From assembly GCA_013368315.1 (NCBI GenBank), contig JAACJM010000057.1, forward strand, positions 62,001 to 126,000: 64,000 nucleotides of DNA, given 5' to 3'. Positions 14,403 through 24,419 of the stretch are shown piece after piece. A program made the position numbers and the translations under genes. This DNA is from Tetrapyrgos nigripes. Lineage: Eukaryota; Basidiomycota; Agaricomycetes; Agaricales; Campanellaceae. Numbering within the stretch: position 1 is the stretch's first letter; every line of letters starts with the position of its first letter. The notes beneath the pieces were generated by a model. That model did not search any database. It saw nothing but the letters and a program-made list of their open reading frames with translations, and was not told where the DNA came from.

Positions 14403-15599
14403 AAACTACTATGGCTAGGGCCAGCCCTGACCATATTTACAGGTAGCAGCCTATCACTCCCCTCGCCGCCGCTACTTCTTTAGGAAATGATGAAGGCCAC
14501 TGAACAGTGTAGTGGGGATCATCATCTTTCGTTGATGTCACACCGGTGCGTAAATCTTTTTTTTATACTCAATCTTTTCTCCCTTCTCCTTCGTTTGGCG
14601 GTGGTACGTGAACGTCCGAGCTTGGATGTGAGCACTGTATGCCCTTTTTCTGAATTTATTCCACTTTCCACAAATGCTTGAGCTGGTGAACTGATTGTTA
14701 GATCCTATACTTCGTGCACTAGTATCTACCCCAGCTCTCCTAGTACACCGTCATCATCACTACTGTCTTCGGTTGCCCCATCCTCTTCATCCCCTGATTC
14801 TCTTTCGCTCTGCCGGTCCTCATCAACCCATTCAGCCTCGTCTTCCTATCCAATAATCTCATCCTCGTTCTCCTTGCCTGAATGCTCGTCAACACCACTC
14901 CACCATCAACAAGGACTTCACCTTCTTCACCATTTTGATCGTAATTTGGTAATCGCCTCAGGTCAACGCCGGACTGCTTTTCCAAGTATTCTGAGATCTC
15001 TGGGAATTCCTTATGGCCGACACCACCACCTCGGAATCGCATCATAGTGTCTCGATCGGCAAAACTACCCTCTAGTTAGTTGATAGTAGAATAATGTACT
15101 CACATATTCACGTAGTAATGGTAATCTTCTCTTTCGCTTTCGATTTCCTTCTCTCCGTTGATATTGATCTTCATGAGACTGATATCTTGCTCTGGGTCTT
15201 CCTTCAGTCCGTGCATTTGTACTATCATCAGTCCGTACGTCAGGACTATTATCAGTGGCGATTACCAGTTGCAGTGTGACGCCACGCTTGTGCTGGTTTT
15301 GTAGAAACAGACATCCGCAATAGACTTTCTTTGATTAGTACCGTGACCAGTCAGTCAAGCATTGCGCAAGCTGCTCCATTGTTTCTAGTTCATCTTCTAG
15401 ATGGTGTTGTTGCAACATACTACTTTATCAGTACATGGGTCTGCGATAAGACAACTCTTCCGTTTCATAATACATTTTCTCTACCATCCATCAAATCAAA
15501 CGGCTCACCCAAAGCAAGGGATAGTGCCAACAAAAACCACACAGACCAGCTTACTAGCTCATACATGAACACCGGCTAGCTCACAGAAATTTAACATGA
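14403..15599. other. Gene-poor region with a degraded minus-strand reading frame
   Basis: No intact gene is visible. On the minus strand, 15045-14740 contains RFRGGGVGHKEF, EYLEKQSGVDLRRLPNYDQN and a frame-shifted acidic tail. This resembles the C-terminal end of repetitive, transposon-type proteins of Agaricomycetes, where a GGGVGH phrase recurs (recalled, not checked). It is interrupted and probably a decayed mobile-element remnant. A plus-strand 82-codon frame at 15331-15579 has no recognisable family. Confidence 0.35.
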
Positions 15600-17134
15600 C
15601 TAGCCAGCTTGAGAACCTTGCATCCTGTCATCCCCCAGGCGCCTAGCTCTACCCTTGTAGCCGAACCGATACTGGTACCAAGCTAGAGGTATACCCAGCG
15701 TCATGATACCAGACAATGTAGTAAAAGTCCACCCAATACCCATCGCGCGAATCATCAAATCGATAGTTGACGACCCCACTGCACCAAGAAGGCAGCGCAC
15801 AAGGTTCATGCTCGCACTCGACGTAGATGCTGCCTCCTCAAACAAATCAACCATGAGAGTTGCTAGAGGGTAACGGATATCAGAATAATCTGAAAGCCGG
15901 GGGGACGGAGACTCACAATAGGGTGCAAGAATACAGCTATCAAAATATCCTATCAAGAACGATAGAATGATCGGCACAGATACGTGTATGTGAGCTTGGA
16001 AGATCCATCCATACACCAGGTTGAGAATTATGAATGCTGGTACATTGTAGGAGAGCGAACGTAGTCGGGCATGCTCAATAACCAAACCACCCTTCTCAGA
16101 TTGTTGTTTTCAGTCGTAATCTTGAATCCGACCAATGACTATGTTTGCAATTAATGCACCCACGCCGTTGGCGAGGTAAGTAAGACCAATCTTGGCTTCA
16201 GACAGTCCGTATCGGCTCGAATAGATGGTCGAGGTGGCAACCATGTTGTCTTGCCAGACAGTATAGGTTATCCCTGTAAAAATCATAGCGCATATAGCGT
16301 CGGGATATTTCATGATACGGAGCGGGCCAAAGAAGTCCAGTTTGGGTGCATGAGCAGGTGACAGTTGAGATTGAGAACCTTCTCGGAGCTCACTTGAACC
16401 ATCATCGTCGTCTGCAAGCCATGACAATCCCAAAGGCGGCTGAACGTATCTCGGAGGTGTCCAACCACGTCCACTCCTCACAAAATGGAGGGTCTCGGGA
16501 AGGACCAAGAAGATGAGAAGAAAGCTGGAGGCGGAAAGAGCCAAGAGGAAATAGAAGATTCCATGCCAACCCGCGTACTGAGCAAGGAGTCCTCCAAAAA
16601 CCGGGCCAAACGACGTGCCTACGCTGACACCAGCGCTGTAGAGTCCCATGTACCATCCACGGACGTTGATTGGAGCAATGTCTCGGATGACCCCTACACC
16701 AAGGGCACGCGTAGATGAGCAGCCCGTCGCATGTAGCGCTCTGAGAGCAAGAACTACCGCAAAGGACTCTGTTAAACAGAGTCCAATACTGGATCCAACA
16801 GTGATCAAAAGTGTCACCAGATAAATGACGCGACGTCCATAAAAATCGCTCAAGGAGCCCCAGATGGACGGGGTGATGCCTTGAAAAATGAGGTAGGTGG
16901 TGACGGTCAGATTGACGTCGGATATGGAGACACCAAGCGCGTCTGCGATTGCAGGAAGTGCTGGTGTGTACATGAGAGAGCTGAGTGGGTTGACCATGCC
17001 AGAGAAACAAACGACGGCGAGAATGACACTTCGTTGTCGGGGAGAGAAGTTCAATCTAGCATCATTGGTAGTGACAGGAGCGCCATTGGTTTCGTGCTCG
17101 ACAGTGACCAAGGCGATTGAGGGAGGTTTTTCGG
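15600..17134 (-). pseudogene. DHA1-family MFS transporter (QDR-like) with an in-frame stop
   Basis: The minus strand encodes most of a 12-helix DHA1 exporter: FSPRQRSVILAVVCFSGMVN, SSLMYTPALPAIADALGV, WGSLSDFYGRRVIYL (motif A), IGLCLTESFAVVLALRAL, SVGTSFGPVFGGLLAQYAGW and FFGPLRIMKYPDAICAMIF. After GRIQDYD the frame meets TGA at 16112-16110. It then continues in the same frame with KQQSEKGGLVIEHARLRS and helices 9-12, to a stop at 15600. One intron within 15850-15920 joins APY to STLMVDLFEE. No in-frame ATG precedes the conserved start; the open frame reaches a possible splice acceptor at about 17140, so a 5' exon may be missing or lost. Either the gene is a recent pseudogene or the TGA is an error or is read through. 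Confidence 0.72.
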
Positions 17135-17775
17135 TCTTTTCGCCAGGTTGGATTGACTGAAGGCATCAGTCAAGGAAGACAGGGCACTTTGAACCATACT
17201 CTAGGCCGTCTTTAGCTTCCCATGTTTCGGTGTTGCTACTGCCGTTTGCACTAGGTTGTTCAGGTCGCAAAGTCTGGCAAAATTTATTTTTACAAAAGAA
17301 TGGGCTGACGTCAATTTGCATGGCAATTGTATCATCGGAAACATTACCAAAAATGTAGTGAAAAACATTAAGAATCTGATGCAAACGGCAGTGTAAGTTG
17401 AGTTTCATATTCTCCGGGTACTCGGTGACAAGCTCGAGGCACAAGACCTGGGTAAGAACTGAGGACCGCAGGACATGGCACATTTTATCGCGGGACACTT
17501 CCAGCTGGTTGCATTGTGTTTGTATAGATTGTACACAAGTGCAGACACAGATCAGAAGTACAGACACTCTAGAACTTTGCAACCAGCGGGACGCTTCATG
17601 GGACTCTACCAACGTGCCAGGACAGATACAAAAGGTGCTGGACACCCCTTCCAAAATTCAATAAGGTTTACGTAGGAAATTGAAATTTTCGCGGACCGAC
17701 CAACCTGAGAAGGTACGTAGGTTCGTTTGTACCTGGTCGCGCGCGCGGTCCTCGGCCCACCTTACTAGGTCTATT
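17135..17775. other. Intergenic region, no gene assigned
   Basis: This segment holds a 162-codon minus-strand open frame (17654-17166). It opens with TTG rather than ATG, is Cys- and Val-rich, and matches no family I recognise. A GC-rich CGCGCGCG run lies near 17740. Nothing else can be supported. Confidence 0.35.
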
Positions 17776-18028
17776 CTGTCAGTATTTCCCACTCAAGATA
17801 GAAATCTACCATACCAGCCAAAGTAAAGGCAGTAGTGTACCCTGAGGTGAAAATGAAAGGATACGTGAGCTCAAGACACGTCGGTGGTCGACGTCAGGGG
17901 ACTAGGATCCATTTGATCGGAGTTCGGGATGACGAAATCCGACATCTTCACTTCCAAACACGACCATATTTTACATACGTAAGCTACTGGTATGGTAGAT
18001 TTCTAGCTTGAGTGGGAAATACTGACAG
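17776..18028. mobile_element. 253-bp MITE with about 43-bp terminal inverted repeats
   Basis: The left end CTGTCAGTATTTCCCACTCA (from 17776) continues for about 43 nt, and its reverse complement ends at 18028 with only one or two mismatches (CTCAAGATAG versus CTCAAGCTAG). The interior of about 165 bp is non-coding. Long, near-identical inverted termini and small size mark a non-autonomous DNA transposon. Flanks read CTATT and GATTG, so a target duplication cannot be assigned with confidence. Confidence 0.75.
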
Positions 18029-18420
18029 GATTGTAGCAATACAACAGATGAGTTTCATCAAAAATTTTGAAATTTCAACTGTTAACTTAATTAAAATAGA
18101 CTCCTACTCCTCCTCTGCCGACACGGTACTTGGCTGGCGTTCGTTTGTCTGAATAACCGGGTCGATGGCCCCGCAAGGAAATGTAGGAATAGATCGCACC
18201 CCAAGATATTGAGCATGCACGGATGGATTGAAGCTGTTTTGAATTCGTGCGTGCAGAAGTCGCCATTCAGCGCCATTCAGCGCAACCCACATTAATCCCA
18301 TTGCAGCCTTTTCATTGTTTCTTCCAGCATCTCTGTTCCTTGTATCTGTTCTTTACCGGGACCACAAGTCACTCCTTTCTCCTTAAATACTCGTAGGAAC
18401 CACCAAAATGAACTATAACC
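18029..18420. promoter_or_regulatory. Upstream region of the NRPS-like gene
   Basis: This 392-bp region lies between the MITE and the ATG at 18421. A tandem GCCATTCAGC repeat occurs at about 18263-18282. No clear TATA box was found. It is presumed to hold the NRPS-like promoter. Confidence 0.4.
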
Positions 18421-19380
18421 ATGTCGTTGTCTGACGAGGTTTCTGACAGTGTACCACTTTCCATCTCTCCTGCTACCTTCCCTGTGGATTTTCTGCACCA
18501 AAATGGAGAGGATGCACTGTATCAGTACGTCGACCTCGATATCGCGGACGACACTTTGCTTTGCAAGCTGTCCCAGACCTACCCATCGCTACCTGTCTCC
18601 CGCATATATGCATCTGCACTCTGTGCAACAGTGTTCCGGATTACAGGGCAGAACTCTGGTGCTCTAGGTCTATTGAGCGATGCTCATCAATTGGTTTACT
18701 ACAGCATTGACTCGGATACAACTCCGTATGTTCTTTTTCTTGATCCTCTTTCATTGCTGACTCTTGCGCAGGAGAGACTTGACCCAAACTTTATCGAGTC
18801 TTTCATTCAATCCTGAAAACTTCGATGCACTCAGCTATCACATTGCAATCACCTTTGGCCCAGCTACAGAGGAATGCCAACAGCTTGATATAACCAATGT
18901 CCATTGCGAATGGCAATTGCTGCATGACACGCAAGCACTTCGAGTCCGTATACACTTTGCTAGCGACCTGTTTTCGCTTTCAACAATACGCATCTTTGCC
19001 AACGTATACTCTTGTGTCTTGGCTGCATTTGCAACAGGCTCTTTGGCAAAGATCGTAACCCTTCCCTTATACTGCTCTCTCGATTTGAAGGAAATTGCAG
19101 ACCGGAATGATACCCGCTGCAAGTCATTGGAATTTTCATCTATTGGGGAGATGTTCCGGCACTGGGCTGATAAGATTCCTGGTGCCATGGCTGTTGAGAA
19201 TAGCGACGGCAGTCTGTCATTGACCTATAGTCAACTAGATCAATGGTCGGGTGCGCTGGCAAGTTGGCTAGTCGCACAGGGTCACGGCAGCGAAAAGGAA
19301 ACAATTATTGGTGTTTGGCAGATTCGTAGTGCCATGTTGGTGGTGACTTACCTTGCTTGTCTGAAGGCGGGTTGTGCTTA

Positions 19381-19385
19381 CCTGG
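19381..19385. repeat. Left target-site duplication CCTGG (second copy 24894-24898)
   Basis: The five bases before the 5' LTR equal the five after the 3' LTR. Five-bp duplications are normal for Ty3/gypsy integrases. The target straddles an exon/intron border (CTG|G). Confidence 0.92.
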
Positions 19386-19859
19386 TGTCATGAATCGACT
19401 CCCGCCTCCTTCATTTTCTCTCTATTCTCTTCCATTACCTATTCACTTCCACGCACCATTCTATCATCTTCCATAAACCCATAAATACTGATTACTTCTC
19501 ATCATCGTCTCTTAGATCTATGACTCACTTCTCTGCTTCCTTTATCTCCATGGACATTCTCACGTACATATTTCTCTACTTGACTCACATTCTTATCTCC
19601 TCCGATCCCTAGGCTCCATGGACATTCTCACATATTCATTTCCCCTCTATATATATCGTAGATCTCGTAGCCAGGTTCCTTAGTCTGTTCACTTCGTCTC
19701 CACTCTGCTCCTAGTACAGTGCAGTGTCGAGTATAGTCAGCTACTCAATCTCCTCTTACCTTTATCATTCTCTCTCTATCTCGTCTCATCATAACTCGCT
19801 GAATCTATCTTGTTCATTGTGTGACTTGGGTGGTTTGCTAAGTGACAGCGATCTTGACA
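19386..19859 (+). repeat. 5' LTR of the retrotransposon
   Basis: 474 bp starting TGTCATGAATC and ending CTTGACA. It contains TATATATA at about 19648-19656 and a predicted transcription start near 19680. The copy at 24420-24893 differs at two positions. Confidence 0.95.
19648..19691 (+). promoter_or_regulatory. LTR promoter: TATA box and predicted RNA 5' end
   Basis: TATATATA at 19648-19656 is followed about 30 nt downstream by AGTCTGTTCA at 19682-19691. That is the expected distance for a transcription start. The RNA would then begin with or very near this 10-mer, whose complement lies directly after the LTR. Confidence 0.65.
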
Positions 19860-19861
19860 CT

Positions 19862-19871
19862 TGAACAGACT
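19862..19871 (+). other. Candidate self-primer binding site
   Basis: TGAACAGACT begins two bases after the 5' LTR end and is the exact reverse complement of AGTCTGTTCA at 19682-19691. In Tf1-type elements the first nucleotides of the RNA fold onto such a site and are cleaved to prime minus-strand synthesis. No tRNA-type TGG start is present directly at the LTR end. Confidence 0.65.
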
Positions 19872-20400
19872 CTCTTACACCCACCTCACAAACAGATCCT
19901 CGATAAAACACACTGGCTCTTAACTTCGAACCCCTTATTGACAACCTACGAACCCGACCTCCGCCGTTCTATCCTTTCCCTATCAAAAAATCACAGTACT
20001 TCGTAAACTACCGAGAAGAACTCGAAACAACAGTACGCGAGCACGCTATCACACTCGACGACTATTGGATTATACTCAACAAGAGATTGTGGATCTCAGG
20101 TGAAGTGACCGTCTCCGAATACCTCCGAATAAAGATATCACCTGAAAACACTTCTCCACGCTACGTCGCAATTGCAGATACGTGTTACCTCGTTCAACTA
20201 GGAGAGACAACCCTCCCATATTGGTTCAGTCACGCCGACTACGAAGACAGTGACATCTTCGAGTTCTGCCAAGAGGAATACCACGAATATCTTCAGACCC
20301 GAGTCCCTAGAATAAACAACTACTATAGATCATTGGTCTCTTGGGAAGACGTCTCAGGAGAACAGTGGGATCTTTTATTTCCGGACTCCGAAACAAGTGA

Positions 20401-22029
20401 ATGAGCGGAAGCGGAATTCCTAGAACTACTAGATCACGCACAGCCTCACAAAACCCTAGCCGTGTTTCCTCTCCCCACATCGTTTGTCTCAGACGACCTC
20501 ACGCACACGTTCCTCGAAACCAACAAGACTGTTACTTCTCACACCAAAACCGGTGGGAGTTTTGTACAACCCATCCGTGTCCCAACCGACTCTCCGTAAA
20601 CAACCGACCCCTTTCCATCGAAGAACAGGCAGTCAGTATCGAACCAGTCTCACTCTTCGAATCACTCCCATCAGAACCAACCGCAGAAAACCCGAATCCT
20701 GCCACAACCCCGTCACCAACTCCTTCTCACGAACCTTCCCCAGAACCCCAGTCCCCTCGCAACAGATCCCCGACGGACAGTACTCCTAGTGCAGTCCAAG
20801 AACCTATCTCAGTCAATCCCACACTCCCAATCGACTTCCACTCCATTCACGCCGCCCTCAGAATGTCTGAAAATCCTGCCTCAGCCACAGCTGCTGCGGG
20901 AGGGACCCAAGCTCCCCGAGACGCTGCACCACCCGACGACGATGCTCAGGACACTCAGTCCTCGGTTTTTCCTAATACGACTACCAAGGAACGAGGAGTA
21001 AAGCCAGAGAAGTTCACAGGAGACCGGAACCAAACGAAGGATTGGATGGCCGAATTTAACAACTATCTCCGTCTCAACGACCAAGTCTATCCTACCGAAG
21101 ACGAAAAGATATCGTTCTTCCTCACGCTATTCTCAGGAGATGAAGCAAAACGATGGGCGCGTAATATGATGAAAAAGGTCTTTGAGGAAGAAGATGATTT
21201 CAGTGATAGTGATGAAGAATATACGAGTACCGACGAGGGCTCCTCCACTTCGAAACCGAAAACGAAGGGAAAACTCTGGACTTTACACGAAGTAAAGCGA
21301 GAATTCCTACAGGATTTCAAACCCTCAGCTCGAGAAACCCAGGCCCAAACCAAAATAGAACACATCAAAATGGAGGGAGCCCTGGCCGATATAGATAAGT
21401 ACAACTCCCAATTCAAACGATACGCTGACGATACCGGCTATAACGACAAGGCATTAATGAAATGGTATCGAAAAGGACTTCCCCGAGGACTAGTAGATCG
21501 GATCTCCTACCTATCCACCCAACCCAGAAATCTCGCGGCACTACAAAAGGCAGCAGTAAAACAACACATGATTTGGTTAGAAAGGCAGGAAGAGAAAAAC
21601 TCATGGAGTAAACCTCGAAGGGAGGAAGGACAGCCGGGAAGGGGGTCACAGAGTACGAGAAGTGGCCGAACAAGAAGCATGGAAGTAAATGCCTTCCAAG
21701 ATAACGTTCCAGGTGCATCGTCGATTACTAAATACCCACTGAAACTGACCCCCCAAGAAAGGGAAAAGATGAGGAAGGAAGGGCGATGTTTCAGATGCTG
21801 AGGACAGGGACACATGGGTAACGACTGCCCTACTACACCTCCAGTCACTCCCAACAATACGACCTGGAGACCCTCCATAAAGAAAACCGCAGTTGCCATA
21901 GAGACCTCAGAGGCCAAGGATAATACAACCACAGATAACATCTCGGAGCTCACAACCAGAATCAGAGCATTGTCAGGAGAAGAGAAAGAAGGACTACTAA
22001 AGAAGTTCATAACAGAATCGGATTTTTGA
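20401..22029 (+). pseudogene. gag: Retrotransposon Gag region with zinc knuckle interrupted by TGA
   Basis: ATG at 20401 opens a 466-codon frame: Pro/Ser-rich N-terminus, then a Ty3-type capsid region (PEKFTGDRNQTKDWMAEFNN, FFLTLFSGDEAKRWA, LHEVKREFLQDFKPS, IDKYNSQFKRYA). The zinc knuckle reads CFRC, then TGA at 21799-21801, then GQGHMGNDC, so the stop replaces a residue inside the CCHC motif. The frame continues open to TGA at 22027-22029. A preceding frame without a visible ATG ends at 20404 and overlaps the Gag ATG by ATGA. The TGA could be a CGA-to-TGA mutation or a leaky stop controlling Gag-Pol output. Because the LTRs are nearly identical, the lesion is either very recent or was carried in during trans-mobilisation. 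Confidence 0.8.
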
Positions 22030-24407
22030 ACACCTCCCCTGCTACGTCGTCAGGAGGAGGTACATGGACATACATACCAGTAAAACACAGGCAATACACG
22101 AGCCCTATGCCCTTTCGTAAGCCACGATCCCTATCTGAATTAAGAATCACGGCAATCACTCGAAATCAACAGACCCCCTCAATAGAGCTTAAAACTGAAT
22201 TGATCGGGAAAATAACTGGACGAAAAATCGACGCAACTGCTCTGTTAGACAGTGGAGCAGAAGGAATCATCATTAATGATGCCTTCGCCCAAAAAAATCA
22301 TCTCAGTCGTATCCCTCTGGAAAAACCATTTCCGGTTCGAAACGTCGACGGATCAGAAAACGTAATGGGATGGGTAAAACATTACACCGTTCAAAAACTA
22401 CGGATTTACACCCAAGACCGCCAATCTCACCACGAAGAAACCGCTGAATTTTACATCACGGATATCGGAGATCACGATATCATTTTAGGTACCGATTGGT
22501 TACGACAACACAATCCGGAGATCGACTGGACAACATCGGAAATCAATCTAATGCGATGTCCTAGCGCTTGTACACAAAAAGGGACCCCAGTACAACCCAA
22601 AGCTAAGTCAAAAACCTCCCCTCCAAAAGTGAAGCAACCTGAAATAGTCGACCCCAGGACACATCACAGAGAGTACCAAGTAGCATTCAAAGACATCGTG
22701 GGCCCTCACAAAACAATGCCGCAACCCAAGATAGCGGGACAACGTCGATTACAGCGACCTAAAAAGATCCGATTACAACGGATCGACTTAGGCGCAATGC
22801 TCACCTCAGAAGATACGACCGGACAATGGAATGTACCGGAACAATGGAGTGAACTCGTTATGGAATATCTAGACACCCCCACCGACCCTGACGAAGAGTC
22901 GTCAGATACCAAGCTGAGTATCCGAGTCGCCTTCACCAAAGCACAACGAAAGACTGAAAACGAATCCACGAACTCAGCGACCTCATTGCAAGAGCAAATA
23001 CCTGAACAATACCATGAATACTTGTCAGTATTCGACAAAAAGACTTCAGAACGCCTACCCAAACGAAGTAATTGGGATCATGTGATTGAACTACAAGACA
23101 GCTTCCAACCACGCGCATGTAAAATGTATCCCCTTTCTCCAAATGAACAATCCGAACTCGACTCCTTCTTGAACGAAAATCTCGAAAAAGGATACATTAA
23201 ACCATCGAAGTCCCCAATGGCAAGTCCCTTCTTCTTCGTTAAGAAAAAGGATGGAAAACTACGACCAGTACAGGATTACAGAGTGCTCAATAAGGGTACC
23301 GTGAAGAACGCATACCCACTACCCCTCATTCCAGAATTAATCGACAAACTCAAAAACGCTTACGTGTTCAGTAAAATTGACCTGCGGTGGGGATACAATA
23401 ACATCCGTATCAAAGAAGGAGACGAATGGAAAGCCGCCTTTAAAACCAATCGAGGATTATTTGAACCAACGGTCATGTTTTTTGGATTAATGAACTCGCC
23501 GGCGACCTTTCAAGCGATGATGAATACTATCTTCAAGGATCTTATTGACCAAGGGAAGATCGTCGTCTATATGGATGATATCCTAATATTCACTCACGAC
23601 CTAGGAGAACATCGAGAACTAGTCTGGACAGTCCTACAACAACTAAAGGACAACGACCTATATGCCAAACCTGAAAAATGCGTATTCGAAGCAGACAAAG
23701 TCGACTTCTTGGTACTAATTGTCTCTCACGACACTTTGTCGATGGACCCAGTTAAGGTAGAAGGAGTACTTGAATGGCCAATTCCCAAAACAGTAAAGGA
23801 AGTTCAGGCCTTCCTAGGATTTGGGAACTTTTACAGACGCTTCATCCAGGACTTCTCGAAAATCGCACGTCCCCTCTTCGAGCTGACAAAGAAGGACAAC
23901 CGCTGGAGCTGGGGAACAGAGGCTGAAAAAGCATTCCAATCCCTCAAAACGGCGTTCACATCTAAACCTGTCCTACTGATGCCAGATCACACAAAACCAT
24001 ATCGAGTGGAAGTAGACGCATCAGACTATGCAACGGGGGGAATACTCATGCAAACCGGGGAAGACAATCGATGGCATCCAGTCGCCTACATTTCCAAATC
24101 CCTCTCAGAAAACGAACAAAACAACCTAGGATGGGGGGATGCGAGCATATGGGGAGGGAACACTCAGTTAAACTATGTCGACGACAACGCTGGATGGGGT
24201 ACAGCAAATGGCAACAGCGACGGATGGGGTACATGGGAAGGATTAGGATGGGACGGACGCGAGTCAGCCCTAACGGGATGGGGTAATTTCCCCCATGACT
24301 CACCAGAAACTTGGCCGACTATACGTGGCCTGAACAAACAAATCAAGAGGCAGTGGACGAAGCAGTGGACCAGTTGGCTTCCGAGCTCCGGTGAAAGCTC
24401 GACCTAA
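22026..24407 (+). CDS. pol: Retrotransposon Pol: protease-RT-partial RNase H, no integrase, GW-rich tail
   Basis: The frame is -1 relative to Gag and overlaps its stop (GATTTTTGAA at 22021-22030), consistent with frameshifted expression. The protease motif is ALLDSGAEGIIINDAF. The reverse transcriptase has SPFFFVKKKDGKLRPVQDYR, FSKIDLRWGYNNIRI, FGLMNSPATFQAMMN and VVYMDDILIF with the catalytic YMDD. The connection (FLGFGNFYRRFI) and start of RNase H (VEVDASDYATGGILMQ, HPVAYISKSLSENEQNN) follow. There the normal text stops, and a C-terminal segment of about 100 residues with ten Gly-Trp/Trp-Gly pairs is joined in frame. No HHCC or DDE integrase is present. The reading frame remains open over the junction, ending GESST at 24407. 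Confidence 0.88.
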   Translation: MNTSPATSSGGGTWTYIPVKHRQYTSPMPFRKPRSLSELRITAITRNQQTPSIELKTELIGKITGRKIDATALLDSGAEGIIINDAFAQKNHLSRIPLEKPFPVRNVDGSENVMGWVKHYTVQKLRIYTQDRQSHHEETAEFYITDIGDHDIILGTDWLRQHNPEIDWTTSEINLMRCPSACTQKGTPVQPKAKSKTSPPKVKQPEIVDPRTHHREYQVAFKDIVGPHKTMPQPKIAGQRRLQRPKKIRLQRIDLGAMLTSEDTTGQWNVPEQWSELVMEYLDTPTDPDEESSDTKLSIRVAFTKAQRKTENESTNSATSLQEQIPEQYHEYLSVFDKKTSERLPKRSNWDHVIELQDSFQPRACKMYPLSPNEQSELDSFLNENLEKGYIKPSKSPMASPFFFVKKKDGKLRPVQDYRVLNKGTVKNAYPLPLIPELIDKLKNAYVFSKIDLRWGYNNIRIKEGDEWKAAFKTNRGLFEPTVMFFGLMNSPATFQAMMNTIFKDLIDQGKIVVYMDDILIFTHDLGEHRELVWTVLQQLKDNDLYAKPEKCVFEADKVDFLVLIVSHDTLSMDPVKVEGVLEWPIPKTVKEVQAFLGFGNFYRRFIQDFSKIARPLFELTKKDNRWSWGTEAEKAFQSLKTAFTSKPVLLMPDHTKPYRVEVDASDYATGGILMQTGEDNRWHPVAYISKSLSENEQNNLGWGDASIWGGNTQLNYVDDNAGWGTANGNSDGWGTWEGLGWDGRESALTGWGNFPHDSPETWPTIRGLNKQIKRQWTKQWTSWLPSSGESST

Positions 24408-24419
24408 AAAGGGGGGTAG
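24406..24419 (+). other. Polypurine tract of the retrotransposon
   Basis: AAAAAGGGGGGTAG immediately precedes the 3' LTR TG, the usual place and composition of the plus-strand primer. Confidence 0.85.

Noticed and set aside
16110..16112. TGA in the DHA1 gene as selenocysteine or recoding
   Set aside because: These fungi are not known to make selenoproteins, and the position is not a conserved Cys; a plain nonsense change is simpler.
17166..17654. 162-codon minus-strand open frame near the DHA1 gene
   Set aside because: It opens with TTG, is of biased composition and could not be spliced in frame to the transporter start.
19914..19934. TGGCTCTTAACTTCGAACCC as a tRNA-type primer binding site
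   Set aside because: It starts with TGG but lies 54 nt past the LTR and would pair with a tRNA end lacking half the T-stem; the 10-nt self-priming match right after the LTR is better.
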